This document shows positions 23,330-32,930 of a stretch of 36,755 nucleotides of DNA, piece after piece; positions within the stretch are counted from its first letter, which is position 1, and the number at the start of each line of letters is the position of its first letter. Location: the NCBI GenBank assembly GCA_023954045.1, contig JAMLIR010000028.1, forward strand, positions 1 through 36,755, given 5' to 3'. The DNA is from Burkholderiaceae bacterium. Lineage in GTDB: Bacteria > Pseudomonadota > Gammaproteobacteria > Burkholderiales > Burkholderiaceae_E. Under the pieces are notes generated by a model, which was not told where the DNA came from, did no database searches, and saw only the letters and a list, made by a program, of their open reading frames with translations. The position numbers and the translations under genes are program-made.

Positions 23330-24451
23330 ATGACGACGCAGGCCGACGCGGTCGTGATCGGCGCCGGAATCGTCGGCGCAGCCTGCGCGCGCAGGCTGTC
23401 CGAGCGCGGGCTGCACGTCGTCGTGCTCGAGCGCGAACCGGCGCCGGCCGCGGGCTCCACCGGGCGCAGCGCCGCCGGCGTGCGGGTGCAGTTCTCCGAA
23501 GAGGTCAACGTGCGCCTCTCGTCCTCGAGCATCGCCGAGTATCGCGAACTGCCCGAGGCCGGCTACCGGCCGATCGGGTACCTGTTCTACGTGCCGCACG
23601 CCCAATGGAGCGCGCACCGGGAGGCCGCACGGATGCAGCAGCGCCTCGGCATGCCGGTCGAAATCCTCGACACTGCCGCGGCGACGCGAATCGTGCCAGC
23701 CGACCCCGACGGTTTCGCCGGCGCGACCTGGTGCGCGCTCGACGGCGTCGTCGATCCCCACGGCATCACGATGCGCTGGCTCGCGCAAGCCCGGTCGTCC
23801 GGCGCCATGGTGAAGCTGAACTGCGCGGTGCGCTCGATCGAGCGACACGGCGAGCGGTGGCGGGCCAGTACCGCAGGCGGCGAGTTCGAGGCCGGCTGGA
23901 TCGTAAACGCCGCGGGCGCCTGGGCCGGCGAGGTCGCGGCGCTGGCCGGGCTGCAGGTACCGGTGCAGCCGGCGCGGCGCATGGTCTACACCACGGCGCC
24001 GCTCGCACCGGCGCCCGTGTATCCGCTCACCGTCGACCTCGACACCGGCCTGTGGTTCCGCCCGGAGCGAGACCGGCTGATCTTCGGCATGAGCAACCCC
24101 GCCGACACCGGCTTCGCCGAGGGCATCGACTGGACCTGGCTCGAGACGGTCTACGAATCGGCGCTGCGCCACTTCCGCTGGTTCGAGACACTGTCGATCG
24201 ACCGCCGCGCGTGCTGGTGGGGCTATTACGAGACGACGCCCGACCACCAGCCGGTCGTCGGCGAGATGCCGGGCGCGCCGGGCTGGTACAACGCCTGCGG
24301 CTTCTCGGGCCACGGGGTCCAGCAGGCAGCGGCGATCGGGCGCATCGCGGCGCAGGAGATCGCCGGCGAGCCGGCGTTCATCGACGTGGCGCCGCTGCGC
24401 ATCGAGCGCTTCGCGGCGGGCGCGCCGCACCCCGAGCGCCTGGTCGTCTGA
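23330..24451 (+). CDS. FAD-dependent oxidoreductase, D-amino acid oxidase/sarcosine oxidase type
   Basis: This 373-residue flavoprotein has an N-terminal Rossmann dinucleotide-binding motif, VVIGAGIVGAACARRLSERG (about 8-27), with the acidic strand end LEREPAPAAGSTGRSAAG (about 34-51). A central TWCALDGVVDPHGITMRWLA and a C-terminal YYETTPDHQPVVGEMPG and YNACGFSGHGVQQAAAIG complete the DAO family pattern. It most likely oxidises an amine or amino acid. ATG 23330 has only a weak ribosome binding site. The stop is two bases before the heptosyltransferase start, suggesting co-transcription, though no metabolic link is evident. Confidence 0.88.
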   Translation: MTTQADAVVIGAGIVGAACARRLSERGLHVVVLEREPAPAAGSTGRSAAGVRVQFSEEVNVRLSSSSIAEYRELPEAGYRPIGYLFYVPHAQWSAHREAARMQQRLGMPVEILDTAAATRIVPADPDGFAGATWCALDGVVDPHGITMRWLAQARSSGAMVKLNCAVRSIERHGERWRASTAGGEFEAGWIVNAAGAWAGEVAALAGLQVPVQPARRMVYTTAPLAPAPVYPLTVDLDTGLWFRPERDRLIFGMSNPADTGFAEGIDWTWLETVYESALRHFRWFETLSIDRRACWWGYYETTPDHQPVVGEMPGAPGWYNACGFSGHGVQQAAAIGRIAAQEIAGEPAFIDVAPLRIERFAAGAPHPERLVV

Positions 24452-24453
24452 GC

Positions 24454-25491
24454 ATGGCGCACGACGACGCGGTCGACCGCGCCACGACCCGATCCGTTCC
24501 CGCATCGCTCGACGTGGCGCTCGTCAAGACGAGTTCGCTGGGCGACGTGATCCACGCGCTGCCGGTGGTGACCGACATCCTCGCGGCCTGCCCCGCAGCC
24601 CGGATCGACTGGGTGGTCGAGGAGTCGTTCGCCGAGTTGCCGGCGCTGCACCCGGGCGTGGCGACCATCCATCGCGTCGCGATGCGGCGCTGGCGCAAGG
24701 CGCCGCTGTCGGCGACGACCCGCGCCGAGTGGTCGCGCTTTCGTGCCGGATTCCGCGCGCGCCGCTACGACCTGATCCTCGACCTGCAGGGCCTGCTCAA
24801 GAGCGCCTTCCTCGCGCTGCAGGGCCGTGGCCCGCGCGCCGGGTTCGACCGCACGAGCGCGCGAGAACCACTGGCGGCGCTGTTCTACGAGCGGCGCTTC
24901 CGCGTCGACCAGAAGCAGCACGCGATCCGCGCGCTGCGCTCGCTCGCCGCGCAGGCTCTCGGCTATCGCGCCGAGGGCTTGCCGCGCTTCGCGCTCGCGC
25001 CGCCGCCGGCGGAAGGCCTCGCGCAGATGCCCGGCGGGCCGCTCGCACCGGGCTCGATCGTGCTGCTGCACATGACCGCGCGTGCCGAGAAGCAGTGGCC
25101 GGCGGATCGCTGGCGAGCGCTCGCGCAGCGGCTCGACGCGTCCGGCCACGACATCGTGGTGCCGTGGGGCAACGACGGCGAGCGCGCGCGCGCCGAAGCG
25201 ATCGCCGCCGGCTTGGCGCGTGCGCGCGTGCCGCAGCGGCTGGGCCTCGCGCAGTGTGCCGCGCTGCTCGCGCATGCGCGCGCGGTCGTCGGCCTCGACA
25301 CCGGCCTCACTCACCTGGCCGCGGCCTTCGAGCGCCCGCTGGTGTTCATGGTGCCCGACACGCCGCGCTGGCCGCGCTATCGGGCCGAGCCGTTCTGGCT
25401 GCCGCAGATGGCGGCGTTCGGTCACGCCGGAAAGATGCCCGAGGTCGACGAGGTCTGGTCGGCGCTCGAGCGGATGGGCGCGCTCGACTGA
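24454..25491 (+). CDS. waaC: Lipopolysaccharide heptosyltransferase I
   Basis: This 345-residue GT9 enzyme adds the first heptose to Kdo in the LPS inner core on the cytoplasmic face of the inner membrane. Signatures are VALVKTSSLGDVIHALPVV (about 21-39), DLILDLQGLLKSAFLA (about 107-122), LLHMTARAEKQWPADRWRAL (about 206-225) and the nucleotide-sugar site VVGLDTGLTHLAAAF (about 279-293). WaaC rather than WaaF/WaaQ is suggested by the start motif and the KQWP block. An N-terminal extension of about 20 polar residues precedes the fold. Starts two bases after the oxidoreductase stop. Confidence 0.88.
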   Translation: MAHDDAVDRATTRSVPASLDVALVKTSSLGDVIHALPVVTDILAACPAARIDWVVEESFAELPALHPGVATIHRVAMRRWRKAPLSATTRAEWSRFRAGFRARRYDLILDLQGLLKSAFLALQGRGPRAGFDRTSAREPLAALFYERRFRVDQKQHAIRALRSLAAQALGYRAEGLPRFALAPPPAEGLAQMPGGPLAPGSIVLLHMTARAEKQWPADRWRALAQRLDASGHDIVVPWGNDGERARAEAIAAGLARARVPQRLGLAQCAALLAHARAVVGLDTGLTHLAAAFERPLVFMVPDTPRWPRYRAEPFWLPQMAAFGHAGKMPEVDEVWSALERMGALD

Positions 25492-25527
25492 CGTCGCCCC
25501 GGGCGGGAACAGGTCAGCGCAACAAGG

Positions 25528-26618
<1,091 letters not shown>

Positions 26619-26622
<4 letters not shown>

Positions 26623-28043
26623 GCGGGTACCTCGCCGTCGGCGTACTTCATGACGCGGTAGCGCGACAGCGTCAGCTCTTCGTGCCAGAAGCCGGCGGGC
26701 AGGCCGGCCTTGTGCCGCAGCGCCGACAGGAACTCGTGCGCGTCGGCCATCTGAGACCACACCTGTGGCAGGAAGGTCGCGCGTCGGCCGCGCCAGTCGA
26801 GGACCACGCCGTCCTCGTGCGGACGCAGCACCCGGCAGGCGTCGGACTCCGTCGTCACCGATACCGGTTCGAGCGCGCCGAGCAGCGACACCTCGACCGC
26901 GAGTCCCGGCCATTCGTCGGGCCCGAGCGACGGAAAGCGCGGATCCTCGAACGCGGCGCGGCGCGCGTTGCGGCGCACGTCCTCGTCGAGCGAATGCTCG
27001 CCGGCCTCGAGCCGCCCGATGCAACCGCGCAACTGTCCCGCACGGCGCAGCGTGACGAACGTGGCGCCGGGGGCCGCGAGCGCCGGATGCGAAGGCTCGG
27101 CCACCTGCGGCAGGCCGAGCGCCGCGGCGATCGCGTTGCGGGCGCGGCTGAGCAGGGCCGCACCGAGCGCGTCGCCTTGCGCGGCGCGCCCGGAGCCGGC
27201 CTCGGCGCCAGCCGCATCCGCGCGCGCGACGCCGGCCGCTTGCGGCCAGAAGCCGATGGCGCCGTAGCCGACCACGCTCGACCGGTCGCCGGCCGTGTCG
27301 CCGGAATTGCGCAGGTCGAGCAGCCGCGGCGTCAGGCCGCGCGCACGCGCGACCCGAAGTGCGCCGTTGAGCGGCGTCGCGCCGCATGCCTGGTCGTGAT
27401 CGATGTTCGCGTCGAGCGCGAGAATCTGTTCGACGGTCGCCAGGTCGGTGGCGCGCGCTTGCGCATACGGCAGGTAGTGCGACAGGTCCGTGCTCACGAC
27501 GAACAGCGTCTCGTCGCCGCCCCAGGTGCGCTCGAGTACCTCGGCAACCTCGCTGGCGGCCGCGCGCCCGACCACGAGCGGCACGATCGAGAAACTCCCG
27601 AGCGCCGCCTGCAGGAACGGCAGCTGGACCTCGAGCGAATGCTCGTGCGCGTGCGCGACGTCGCTCGACACGACCTGCGGCAGCGCGGCCAGCGCGTCGA
27701 TCGACGCGCGATCGACCACCACCACGCCGAGCGGCGTCTCGAACTCGGAAACCGTCGGTACCGCGAGTCCGCGCACCGCGACGCGATGCGCCGGGCCGAG
27801 CAGCACGACGCGCTCGATGCGCCCGCGCCACGGCGCGAGCAGCGCATAGGCCTGGGCGGCGATCGGACCGGAGTAGGCGTAGCCGGCGTGCGGGACGACC
27901 AGCAGCTTCGGCGCGGGCCCGCGCGCGGCGTCCGCTGCGGCTGGCGCCGACGACAGCCAGCCGGAGATCGCGCCGCGCAGCGCGCCCGGCGCTTTCGGGT
28001 AGAAGGTGCCCGCTACCGCGGCCGGTCGGATCGACGACGACAT
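26619..28043 (-). CDS. AmmeMemoRadiSam proteins B and A fused (Memo-AMMECR1)
   Basis: This 474-residue fusion has a Memo-like N-terminal domain (about 1-270). PAAVAGTFYP, VVPHAGYAYSGPIAAQAYAL, VVLLGPAHRVAVRGLAV, HEHSLEVQLPFLQ, FVVSTDLSHYLPY and CGATPLNGAL carry the His/Asp/Cys residues of the extradiol-dioxygenase-like site. After an Ala-rich linker (about 270-300) comes the AMMECR1 domain (LRRAGQLRGCIGRLEAGEHS, DPRFPSLGPDEWPGLAVEVS, then TFLPQVWSQM). Separate genes also exist in other organisms. GAGGAG lies six bases before ATG 28043. The next gene, the radical SAM enzyme, overlaps by four bases. Confidence 0.92.
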
Positions 28044-28059
28044 GCTGTACTCCTCACGC

Positions 28060-28073
28060 GCCCCATATGGGGC
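28060..28073. promoter_or_regulatory. Perfect 14-base palindrome upstream of the AmmeMemoRadiSam operon
   Basis: GCCCCATATGGGGC is fully self-complementary and lies 17 bases before the start codon of the Memo-AMMECR1 gene, downstream of the GT39 gene. It could be an operator in the 5' leader or part of the end of the upstream transcript. No T-run follows. The remaining gap to 28156 shows no recognised promoter hexamers. Confidence 0.4.
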
Positions 28074-28156
28074 CGCGCGCCGCACGGACAAGGGCATCGC
28101 CAGGGAAATATCGACGTCGCAGATCGGCGCCACGGTTCCACGCCGCGCCCGGCACC

Positions 28157-29647
28157 TCAGCGGGCGCGGACGAGCAGGAACCGGTACTTCGCTTTCGGCT
28201 GGCCCGGCCGCGAATGGGCGAACGGCAGCTCGAACTCGCCCGCGGCCGCGGCGCCCTCGACGAGGCCGAGCGCCGCCGCGCGGTCGCGCAGCCAGGCTTC
28301 GTCGGCAGGACCGGCGCCCGCGACCAGCAGCAGCGCCTCGTCGTCGGCCACCCCGGGAGGCGGCGCGCCCGGCGCGGAGACCTCGACCCGCGCGCCGGTG
28401 AAGCGCGTCCGCAGCACGCCGGCCATCACCCGGTCGGCCGCGACGATCGTGCCGCGCCCGTCGTAGCCCTCCGCCTGCAGCGCGTGCGCCAGCGCGGCCG
28501 CCGGCTGGTTCAGGTCGCCCGGCTTGCCGCGCCAGCCGTCGTAGGCGGGCCGCAGCGTCAGCAGCGTGATGAACACGATCGCGAAGCCGGCCAGCACGCG
28601 ACGCCAGGCGCGCAGCCGCGGATGCCGGTCGAGATCGGTGCGACAGCCGAACCAGACGAGCGGCGCCATGCACAGCAGCGGCTGCATCCAGCGCCCCTTC
28701 ACGTTGGTGACCCCGCCCAGCACGACCATCGCCGCCAGCAGCACGGCGAGCGCGGCCAGGTAGCGCAGCCACAGCGCGCAGAAAGGGCCGCGCGCGTCCG
28801 GCGCCCTCGCGCGCCACGCGTCGCGCCCGAACACTGCCGCCGCTGCGACGACCAGCACGACCAGCGTGCCGGCGACCGCCTCGACGAGGCTGCCGAGCCC
28901 GGCCAGCGCGCCGGCGACGGCGCCCGGCCGGGCCTCCATCTTCGCCAGCGTGCGGTCGCTGGCCATCTGCCAGTGGTCGAGCAGCCACCACGCGTGAGGC
29001 GCGACGACGACGAGCGCCACCAGTGCGCTGGCTAGGATCCACGGGCTGAGCGCGAGCGTTCGCGTGCGCGGGCCGGCGAGCATCGCCAGCGCCAGCGCCG
29101 CGAAGAACAGCGCGTAGCTGTACTTCGACAGCATCCCCAGCCCCGCGACGAGGCCCAGCAGCAGGTAGAGCGCCGGCCCGGGCCGCTCGACAAGCCGCAT
29201 CGTCACGAGGACCGTCGCGCTGGCCATCGTCGTGACCAGCACCGAGTGCGTGAGGTCGCGGTGCGACTCCCAGCCGATGTGCGGGATCAGCAGCATGCTC
29301 GCCGATGCGAGCAGCGCGAGCGGCGCGGGCATCGCCCGCAACGCCGCGAGGTAGACGAACAGGTAGGTGAGCGCGATCAGCACGTTCTTCAGCAGCGCCA
29401 GCGAGAACACCGAGACGCCGGCGAGCTGGAACACGCCCCACTGCAGCCAGGTGTACAACGGCGGCTGCGCGCCGTACCCGGGCGCGAGCTGCTGCGTCCA
29501 CAGGGCCTGCTCGGCCTCGTCGAGCTCGAGCGCCCCGGAGATCAGCGTCCGCGAGAGCAGGTGCGCGCCGAAGTAGACGAGCATCAGCAGCAGCAATTGG
29601 CGACCCGACGGCGCAGCGCCGGGCGAAGTCTTGGTGGCGCGGATCAT
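28157..29647 (-). CDS. Glycosyltransferase family 39 / ArnT-like membrane protein
   Basis: This 496-residue membrane protein transfers sugars from polyprenyl-phosphate donors in known relatives. LLLLMLVYFGAHLLSRTLI is the first helix. LELDEAEQALWTQQLAPGYG (about 40-59) carries the acidic pair of the PMT/GT39 active site, followed by AQPPLYTWLQWG. About ten more hydrophobic segments follow, and the C-terminal third is soluble. It is divergent from the GT2 gene only 56 bases away. That enzyme may make the polyprenyl-phosphate sugar it uses. Such pairs modify lipid A, core or O-antigen. The sugar is unknown. Confidence 0.83.
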   Translation of the reverse strand: MIRATKTSPGAAPSGRQLLLLMLVYFGAHLLSRTLISGALELDEAEQALWTQQLAPGYGAQPPLYTWLQWGVFQLAGVSVFSLALLKNVLIALTYLFVYLAALRAMPAPLALLASASMLLIPHIGWESHRDLTHSVLVTTMASATVLVTMRLVERPGPALYLLLGLVAGLGMLSKYSYALFFAALALAMLAGPRTRTLALSPWILASALVALVVVAPHAWWLLDHWQMASDRTLAKMEARPGAVAGALAGLGSLVEAVAGTLVVLVVAAAAVFGRDAWRARAPDARGPFCALWLRYLAALAVLLAAMVVLGGVTNVKGRWMQPLLCMAPLVWFGCRTDLDRHPRLRAWRRVLAGFAIVFITLLTLRPAYDGWRGKPGDLNQPAAALAHALQAEGYDGRGTIVAADRVMAGVLRTRFTGARVEVSAPGAPPPGVADDEALLLVAGAGPADEAWLRDRAAALGLVEGAAAAGEFELPFAHSRPGQPKAKYRFLLVRAR

Positions 29648-29703
29648 CGGCGCGAAGCCCGTTCACTCATCAGTTAACATTGCCGGCAGCCTGCCGAGCC
29701 CCC

Positions 29704-30723
29704 ATGCCCCAATCCGTCGCATCCGAGATCGCCCTCACGCCGGCCACCGCCGAGCCGGATGTCAGCATTGTCGTCCCCATTTACAACGAGGTCGACAACC
29801 TGCCCGAACTGGTCGACCGCATCGACCACGCGATGGGCCCGACCGGTCGCGCGTTCGAGCTGATCGCGGTCGACGACGGATCGAGCGACGACAGCGCGGC
29901 GGTGCTCACCCGGCTCGCCGCCGACCGCCCCTGGCTTCGCCCGGTGCTGCTGGCGCGCAATTATGGCCAATCGAGCGCGCTGCAGGCCGGGTTCGACCGC
30001 GTGCGCGGGCGCTACGTCGTGACGCTCGACGCCGACCTCCAGAACGACCCGCTCGACATTCCGGCGATGCTCGATCGCCTCGACCGCGACGACGACGTCG
30101 ACATGATCTCCGGCTGGCGCCAGCAGCGACAGGACAAGGCGCTGTCGCGCCGGCTGCCGTCGGTGATCGCCAACCGCCTGATCTCGCGCAGCACCGGCGT
30201 GCACCTGCACGACTACGGCTGCGCGCTCAAGGCGTACCGGCGCGAGATCATCGACCGCATCCGGCTGTACGGCGAGCTGCATCGCTTCATACCCTCTCTG
30301 GCGCGCGATGCCGGCGCGCACATCGCCGAAATGCCGGTGCGCCACCACGCGCGAACGCGCGGCGTCTCCAAGTACGGCATCGACCGCACGTTCCGGGTGA
30401 TCCTCGACCTGGTGCTGATCGTCTTCTTCATGCGGTACCGGCAGCGCCCGCTGCACGCGTTCGGCGCGGTCGGCCTGTGGCTCGCCGCACCGGGCGCGCT
30501 GATCCTCGCGTGGCTGTTCGTGCTCAAGCTGGGGGGCGAGGACATCGGCGGCCGGCCGCTGCTGCTGGCCGGCGTGATGCTGGTGCTGATGGGCGTGCAG
30601 CTGGTCGTCGCCGGGCTCGTCGGCGAGCTGCTCACGCGCATCTACCACGAGGGGCGCGGCACGCCGCAGTATTTCGTCCGCGAGCCGCGCGCGCGCGAGC
30701 GTTCGGCGGAGCGGGCGCCGTGA
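29704..30723 (+). CDS. GT2 polyprenyl-phosphate glycosyltransferase (ArnC/DPM-like)
   Basis: This 339-residue enzyme has a GT-A domain: VSIVVPIYNEVDNLPELVDR (about 21-40), IAVDDGSSDDS, LLARNYGQSSALQAGFD, and the DxD-like TLDADLQNDPLDIPAM (about 108-123). The acceptor-side block is GWRQQRQDKALSRRLPSVIAN. Two C-terminal helices (LHAFGAVGLWLAAPGALILA and LLAGVMLVLMGVQLVVAGL) anchor it, as in ArnC and YfdH types, which attach a sugar to undecaprenyl phosphate. ATG 29704 was chosen over a TTG at 29680. It is followed 31 bases later by the UPF0104 gene on the same strand. Confidence 0.87.
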   Translation: MPQSVASEIALTPATAEPDVSIVVPIYNEVDNLPELVDRIDHAMGPTGRAFELIAVDDGSSDDSAAVLTRLAADRPWLRPVLLARNYGQSSALQAGFDRVRGRYVVTLDADLQNDPLDIPAMLDRLDRDDDVDMISGWRQQRQDKALSRRLPSVIANRLISRSTGVHLHDYGCALKAYRREIIDRIRLYGELHRFIPSLARDAGAHIAEMPVRHHARTRGVSKYGIDRTFRVILDLVLIVFFMRYRQRPLHAFGAVGLWLAAPGALILAWLFVLKLGGEDIGGRPLLLAGVMLVLMGVQLVVAGLVGELLTRIYHEGRGTPQYFVREPRARERSAERAP

Positions 30724-30754
30724 ACGGGCCAGGCAGGCCTGCGCGGACGCGCTG

Positions 30755-31750
30755 ATGACGCGCGGACGCGCGGCCGGCTGGGCGCGGGTCGCGCGGATCG
30801 TCCTCGCGCCGCTGCTGGTCGCAGCCATCCTCTGGTGGGCCGATCCGCGCCGCGTGCTGCATGAGGTCGCCGGCGCGCAACCGGGTTGGCTCCTCGCCGG
30901 GCTCGCCTCGTCGGCGCTCGCGAACTTCGTCTCGGCGCAGCGCTGGCGCGCACTGGCCGGCTGGCTCGGCCACCGCATCGGCGCGTTCGCCGCGGCAGGC
31001 CTCTATTTCCGCGCGGTCGCCATCAACGCGCTGCTGCCCGGCGCGATCGTCGGCGGCGACGTCTATCGCGCGGTCGCGCTCAATCGCCGCGGGCTGCCGG
31101 CGCTCGAGGCGGGGCTGTCCGTGTTCCTCGACCGGTTGAGCGGCCTGTGGATGCTGGTGGTGCTGGGCGCCGCCGCCGTGGCCTGGGGAGTCGCCGACGC
31201 GACGGCAACTGCGGTGGTGCTCGCACCGGCCGCGCTGCGCGCACCCGGGGCGGGCGCGCTGGCCGCGCTCGCGGCCTGCCTGCTGGCGGCGCCCGCGCTG
31301 GCCATCGTCGCCGTGCGCAGGCTCGGCGCAACCGTCGCCGCGCGGGCGACGCCCGAGAGCGGGTGGCGCGCGCGGGTCGCCGCGGTTGCGCGGCATCGTG
31401 GCGCGTGGCGCCAGTACGCGCTGCAGGTCGTCGCGTCGCTCGGCGTGCAGCTGCTGTCGATCGGCGCGTTCGCGCTCGGCGGGCGCGCGCTCGGCATCGA
31501 TCTGCCGGCGTGGAGCTGGGCCGCCGTCGCGGTTCCGGTCTTCCTGATGGCGACGCTGCCGGTCAGCTTCGGCGGATGGGGCACGCGCGAGGCGGCGGCG
31601 GTGGTCGCGCTCGCGGCGTTCGGCGTGCCGGCCGCGCCGGCCGTCGGCGCTTCGGTGCTCTACGGACTGTTCGCGCTCGCGCAAGCGCTCGCCGGCGGCG
31701 TGCTGATGGCTACGGACCCGCGCGAACGCCGCGCCACAGGGCGGCCGTGA
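30755..31750 (+). CDS. Lysylphosphatidylglycerol synthase TM-region / UPF0104 membrane protein
   Basis: This 331-residue protein has about eight membrane segments. LLPGAIVGGDVYRAVALNRR (about 90-109) is the conserved UPF0104/AglD-like signature, and ATLPVSFGGWGTREAAAVVA (about 267-286) the second family block. The aminoacyl-transferase half of MprF is absent, so it is a stand-alone membrane domain. Relatives beside GT2 enzymes are often suspected flippases or accessory factors in glycolipid synthesis. It is probably in an operon with the GT2 gene. Its last 41 bases overlap the convergent O-antigen ligase-like gene. Confidence 0.82.
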   Translation: MTRGRAAGWARVARIVLAPLLVAAILWWADPRRVLHEVAGAQPGWLLAGLASSALANFVSAQRWRALAGWLGHRIGAFAAAGLYFRAVAINALLPGAIVGGDVYRAVALNRRGLPALEAGLSVFLDRLSGLWMLVVLGAAAVAWGVADATATAVVLAPAALRAPGAGALAALAACLLAAPALAIVAVRRLGATVAARATPESGWRARVAAVARHRGAWRQYALQVVASLGVQLLSIGAFALGGRALGIDLPAWSWAAVAVPVFLMATLPVSFGGWGTREAAAVVALAAFGVPAAPAVGASVLYGLFALAQALAGGVLMATDPRERRATGRP

Positions 31751-32930
31751 ACAGCATGTACATCATGCTGACGTTCGAGCGCAGCAGGTACGACTCGAAC
31801 AGGCAGATCGTGATCATCAGCACCGGCACCGCGCGACGGATCCGCTCGCGGCCGTCCGGAGGCCCGCGCCGCAGCAACGGGTAGGACAGCACGAGCGCAA
31901 GCGCCACGCCGCCGGGAATGCCTGCGGCGGTCAGCGTCTGCAGGTACTGGTCGTGCGGGTTCCATGCGGGCTCCCAACCCGGCGTGTGCAGGGCGTTCAT
32001 CCGCTCGTACTCCTTCGGATAGTCACCGATGCCGACGCCGAGCATCGGGTGCTCGGCGTAGATCCGCAGCGCGTTGAGCGCGTAGACGACGCGCAGGCTG
32101 CCCGAGGTGTTGGGCCGCTCCTGGTAGTGGACGAGCTCGTCGACCGCCGAGTCGACGCGCTCCCGGAAGTAGCTGCTTGCGTGGTAGCCGCCCACCAGTA
32201 CCGCAGCGACCAGCGCGGCGCTGACCGAGGCCGCGGCGACGGGGCGATGCACGAAGCGCTGGAACGCGAGAAGCACGAACAGCGCGAGGAAGCCGACCAT
32301 CCCCGCCCGGCCCCCGGAGATCAGCAAGTTCAGCGTCGTCGCCGCGAGCAATGCCCCGTGGAGCAGTCGCTCGCGCGCCCCGTTCGCGTCGAACAGCAGC
32401 CGATGGCCTGCGAGGTACCCCGCCAGCGCCAGCGCCGGCGTATAGAAGATCCGGTCGACGAACGGCGCGGTGTCGCCCGTGCTCTTGGCAACACGAATGC
32501 CCTCCGGCAACCCCGGCCACAGGTAGAGTTGCGCCCAGTTGTAGAACGCCAGCGCCTCGCACAGCACGATCGATGCGAGGAAAGCGGCGACGTAGCGCCC
32601 GAAGTGCCCGGCGCGCGCGACGCTGAAATAGAGCGGGAACAGCAGAAAGAACTTGTGGCGTTGAAGCATCTGCCAGCCCCAGCCGCGGTCGTCGGTCCAG
32701 AGCATCGACAGCAGCAGGACGCCGTAGTAACCGAGCATCACCCGGACCAGCGGCTCGCGCGCGAGCTCGCGCAGCTTCCCGCCGATGCGGCCTTCGATCA
32801 CCCACAGAAACAGCATCACCGCCGACAGGACGTAGGCCGGCGCGACCTGCACCGGGATGCAGAAGAAGACCGCGGCGAGCAGCCACGAATTGGCCAGCGG
32901 AATCCGCTCGCGCAGCTGCGCGAGGCTCAC
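31710..32930 (-). CDS. O-antigen ligase family protein (WaaL/Wzy_C)
   Basis: This 406-residue membrane protein has about ten hydrophobic segments and a large periplasmic loop. LLISGGRAGMVGFLALFVLL (about 203-222) and EHPMLGVGIGDYPKEYERMN (about 300-319), followed by WNPHDQYLQTLTAAGIPGGV, are the conserved WaaL/Wzy_C pattern, with the His of the catalytic loop in NPHDQYL. It probably ligates or polymerises a glycan on lipid A-core in the periplasm. The GTG start at 32930 overlaps the upstream stop as GTGA and has GGAG five bases upstream. The upstream gene encodes a polysialyltransferase-like protein. Confidence 0.87.
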   Translation of the reverse strand: MSLAQLRERIPLANSWLLAAVFFCIPVQVAPAYVLSAVMLFLWVIEGRIGGKLRELAREPLVRVMLGYYGVLLLSMLWTDDRGWGWQMLQRHKFFLLFPLYFSVARAGHFGRYVAAFLASIVLCEALAFYNWAQLYLWPGLPEGIRVAKSTGDTAPFVDRIFYTPALALAGYLAGHRLLFDANGARERLLHGALLAATTLNLLISGGRAGMVGFLALFVLLAFQRFVHRPVAAASVSAALVAAVLVGGYHASSYFRERVDSAVDELVHYQERPNTSGSLRVVYALNALRIYAEHPMLGVGIGDYPKEYERMNALHTPGWEPAWNPHDQYLQTLTAAGIPGGVALALVLSYPLLRRGPPDGRERIRRAVPVLMITICLFESYLLRSNVSMMYMLFTAALWRGVRAGP

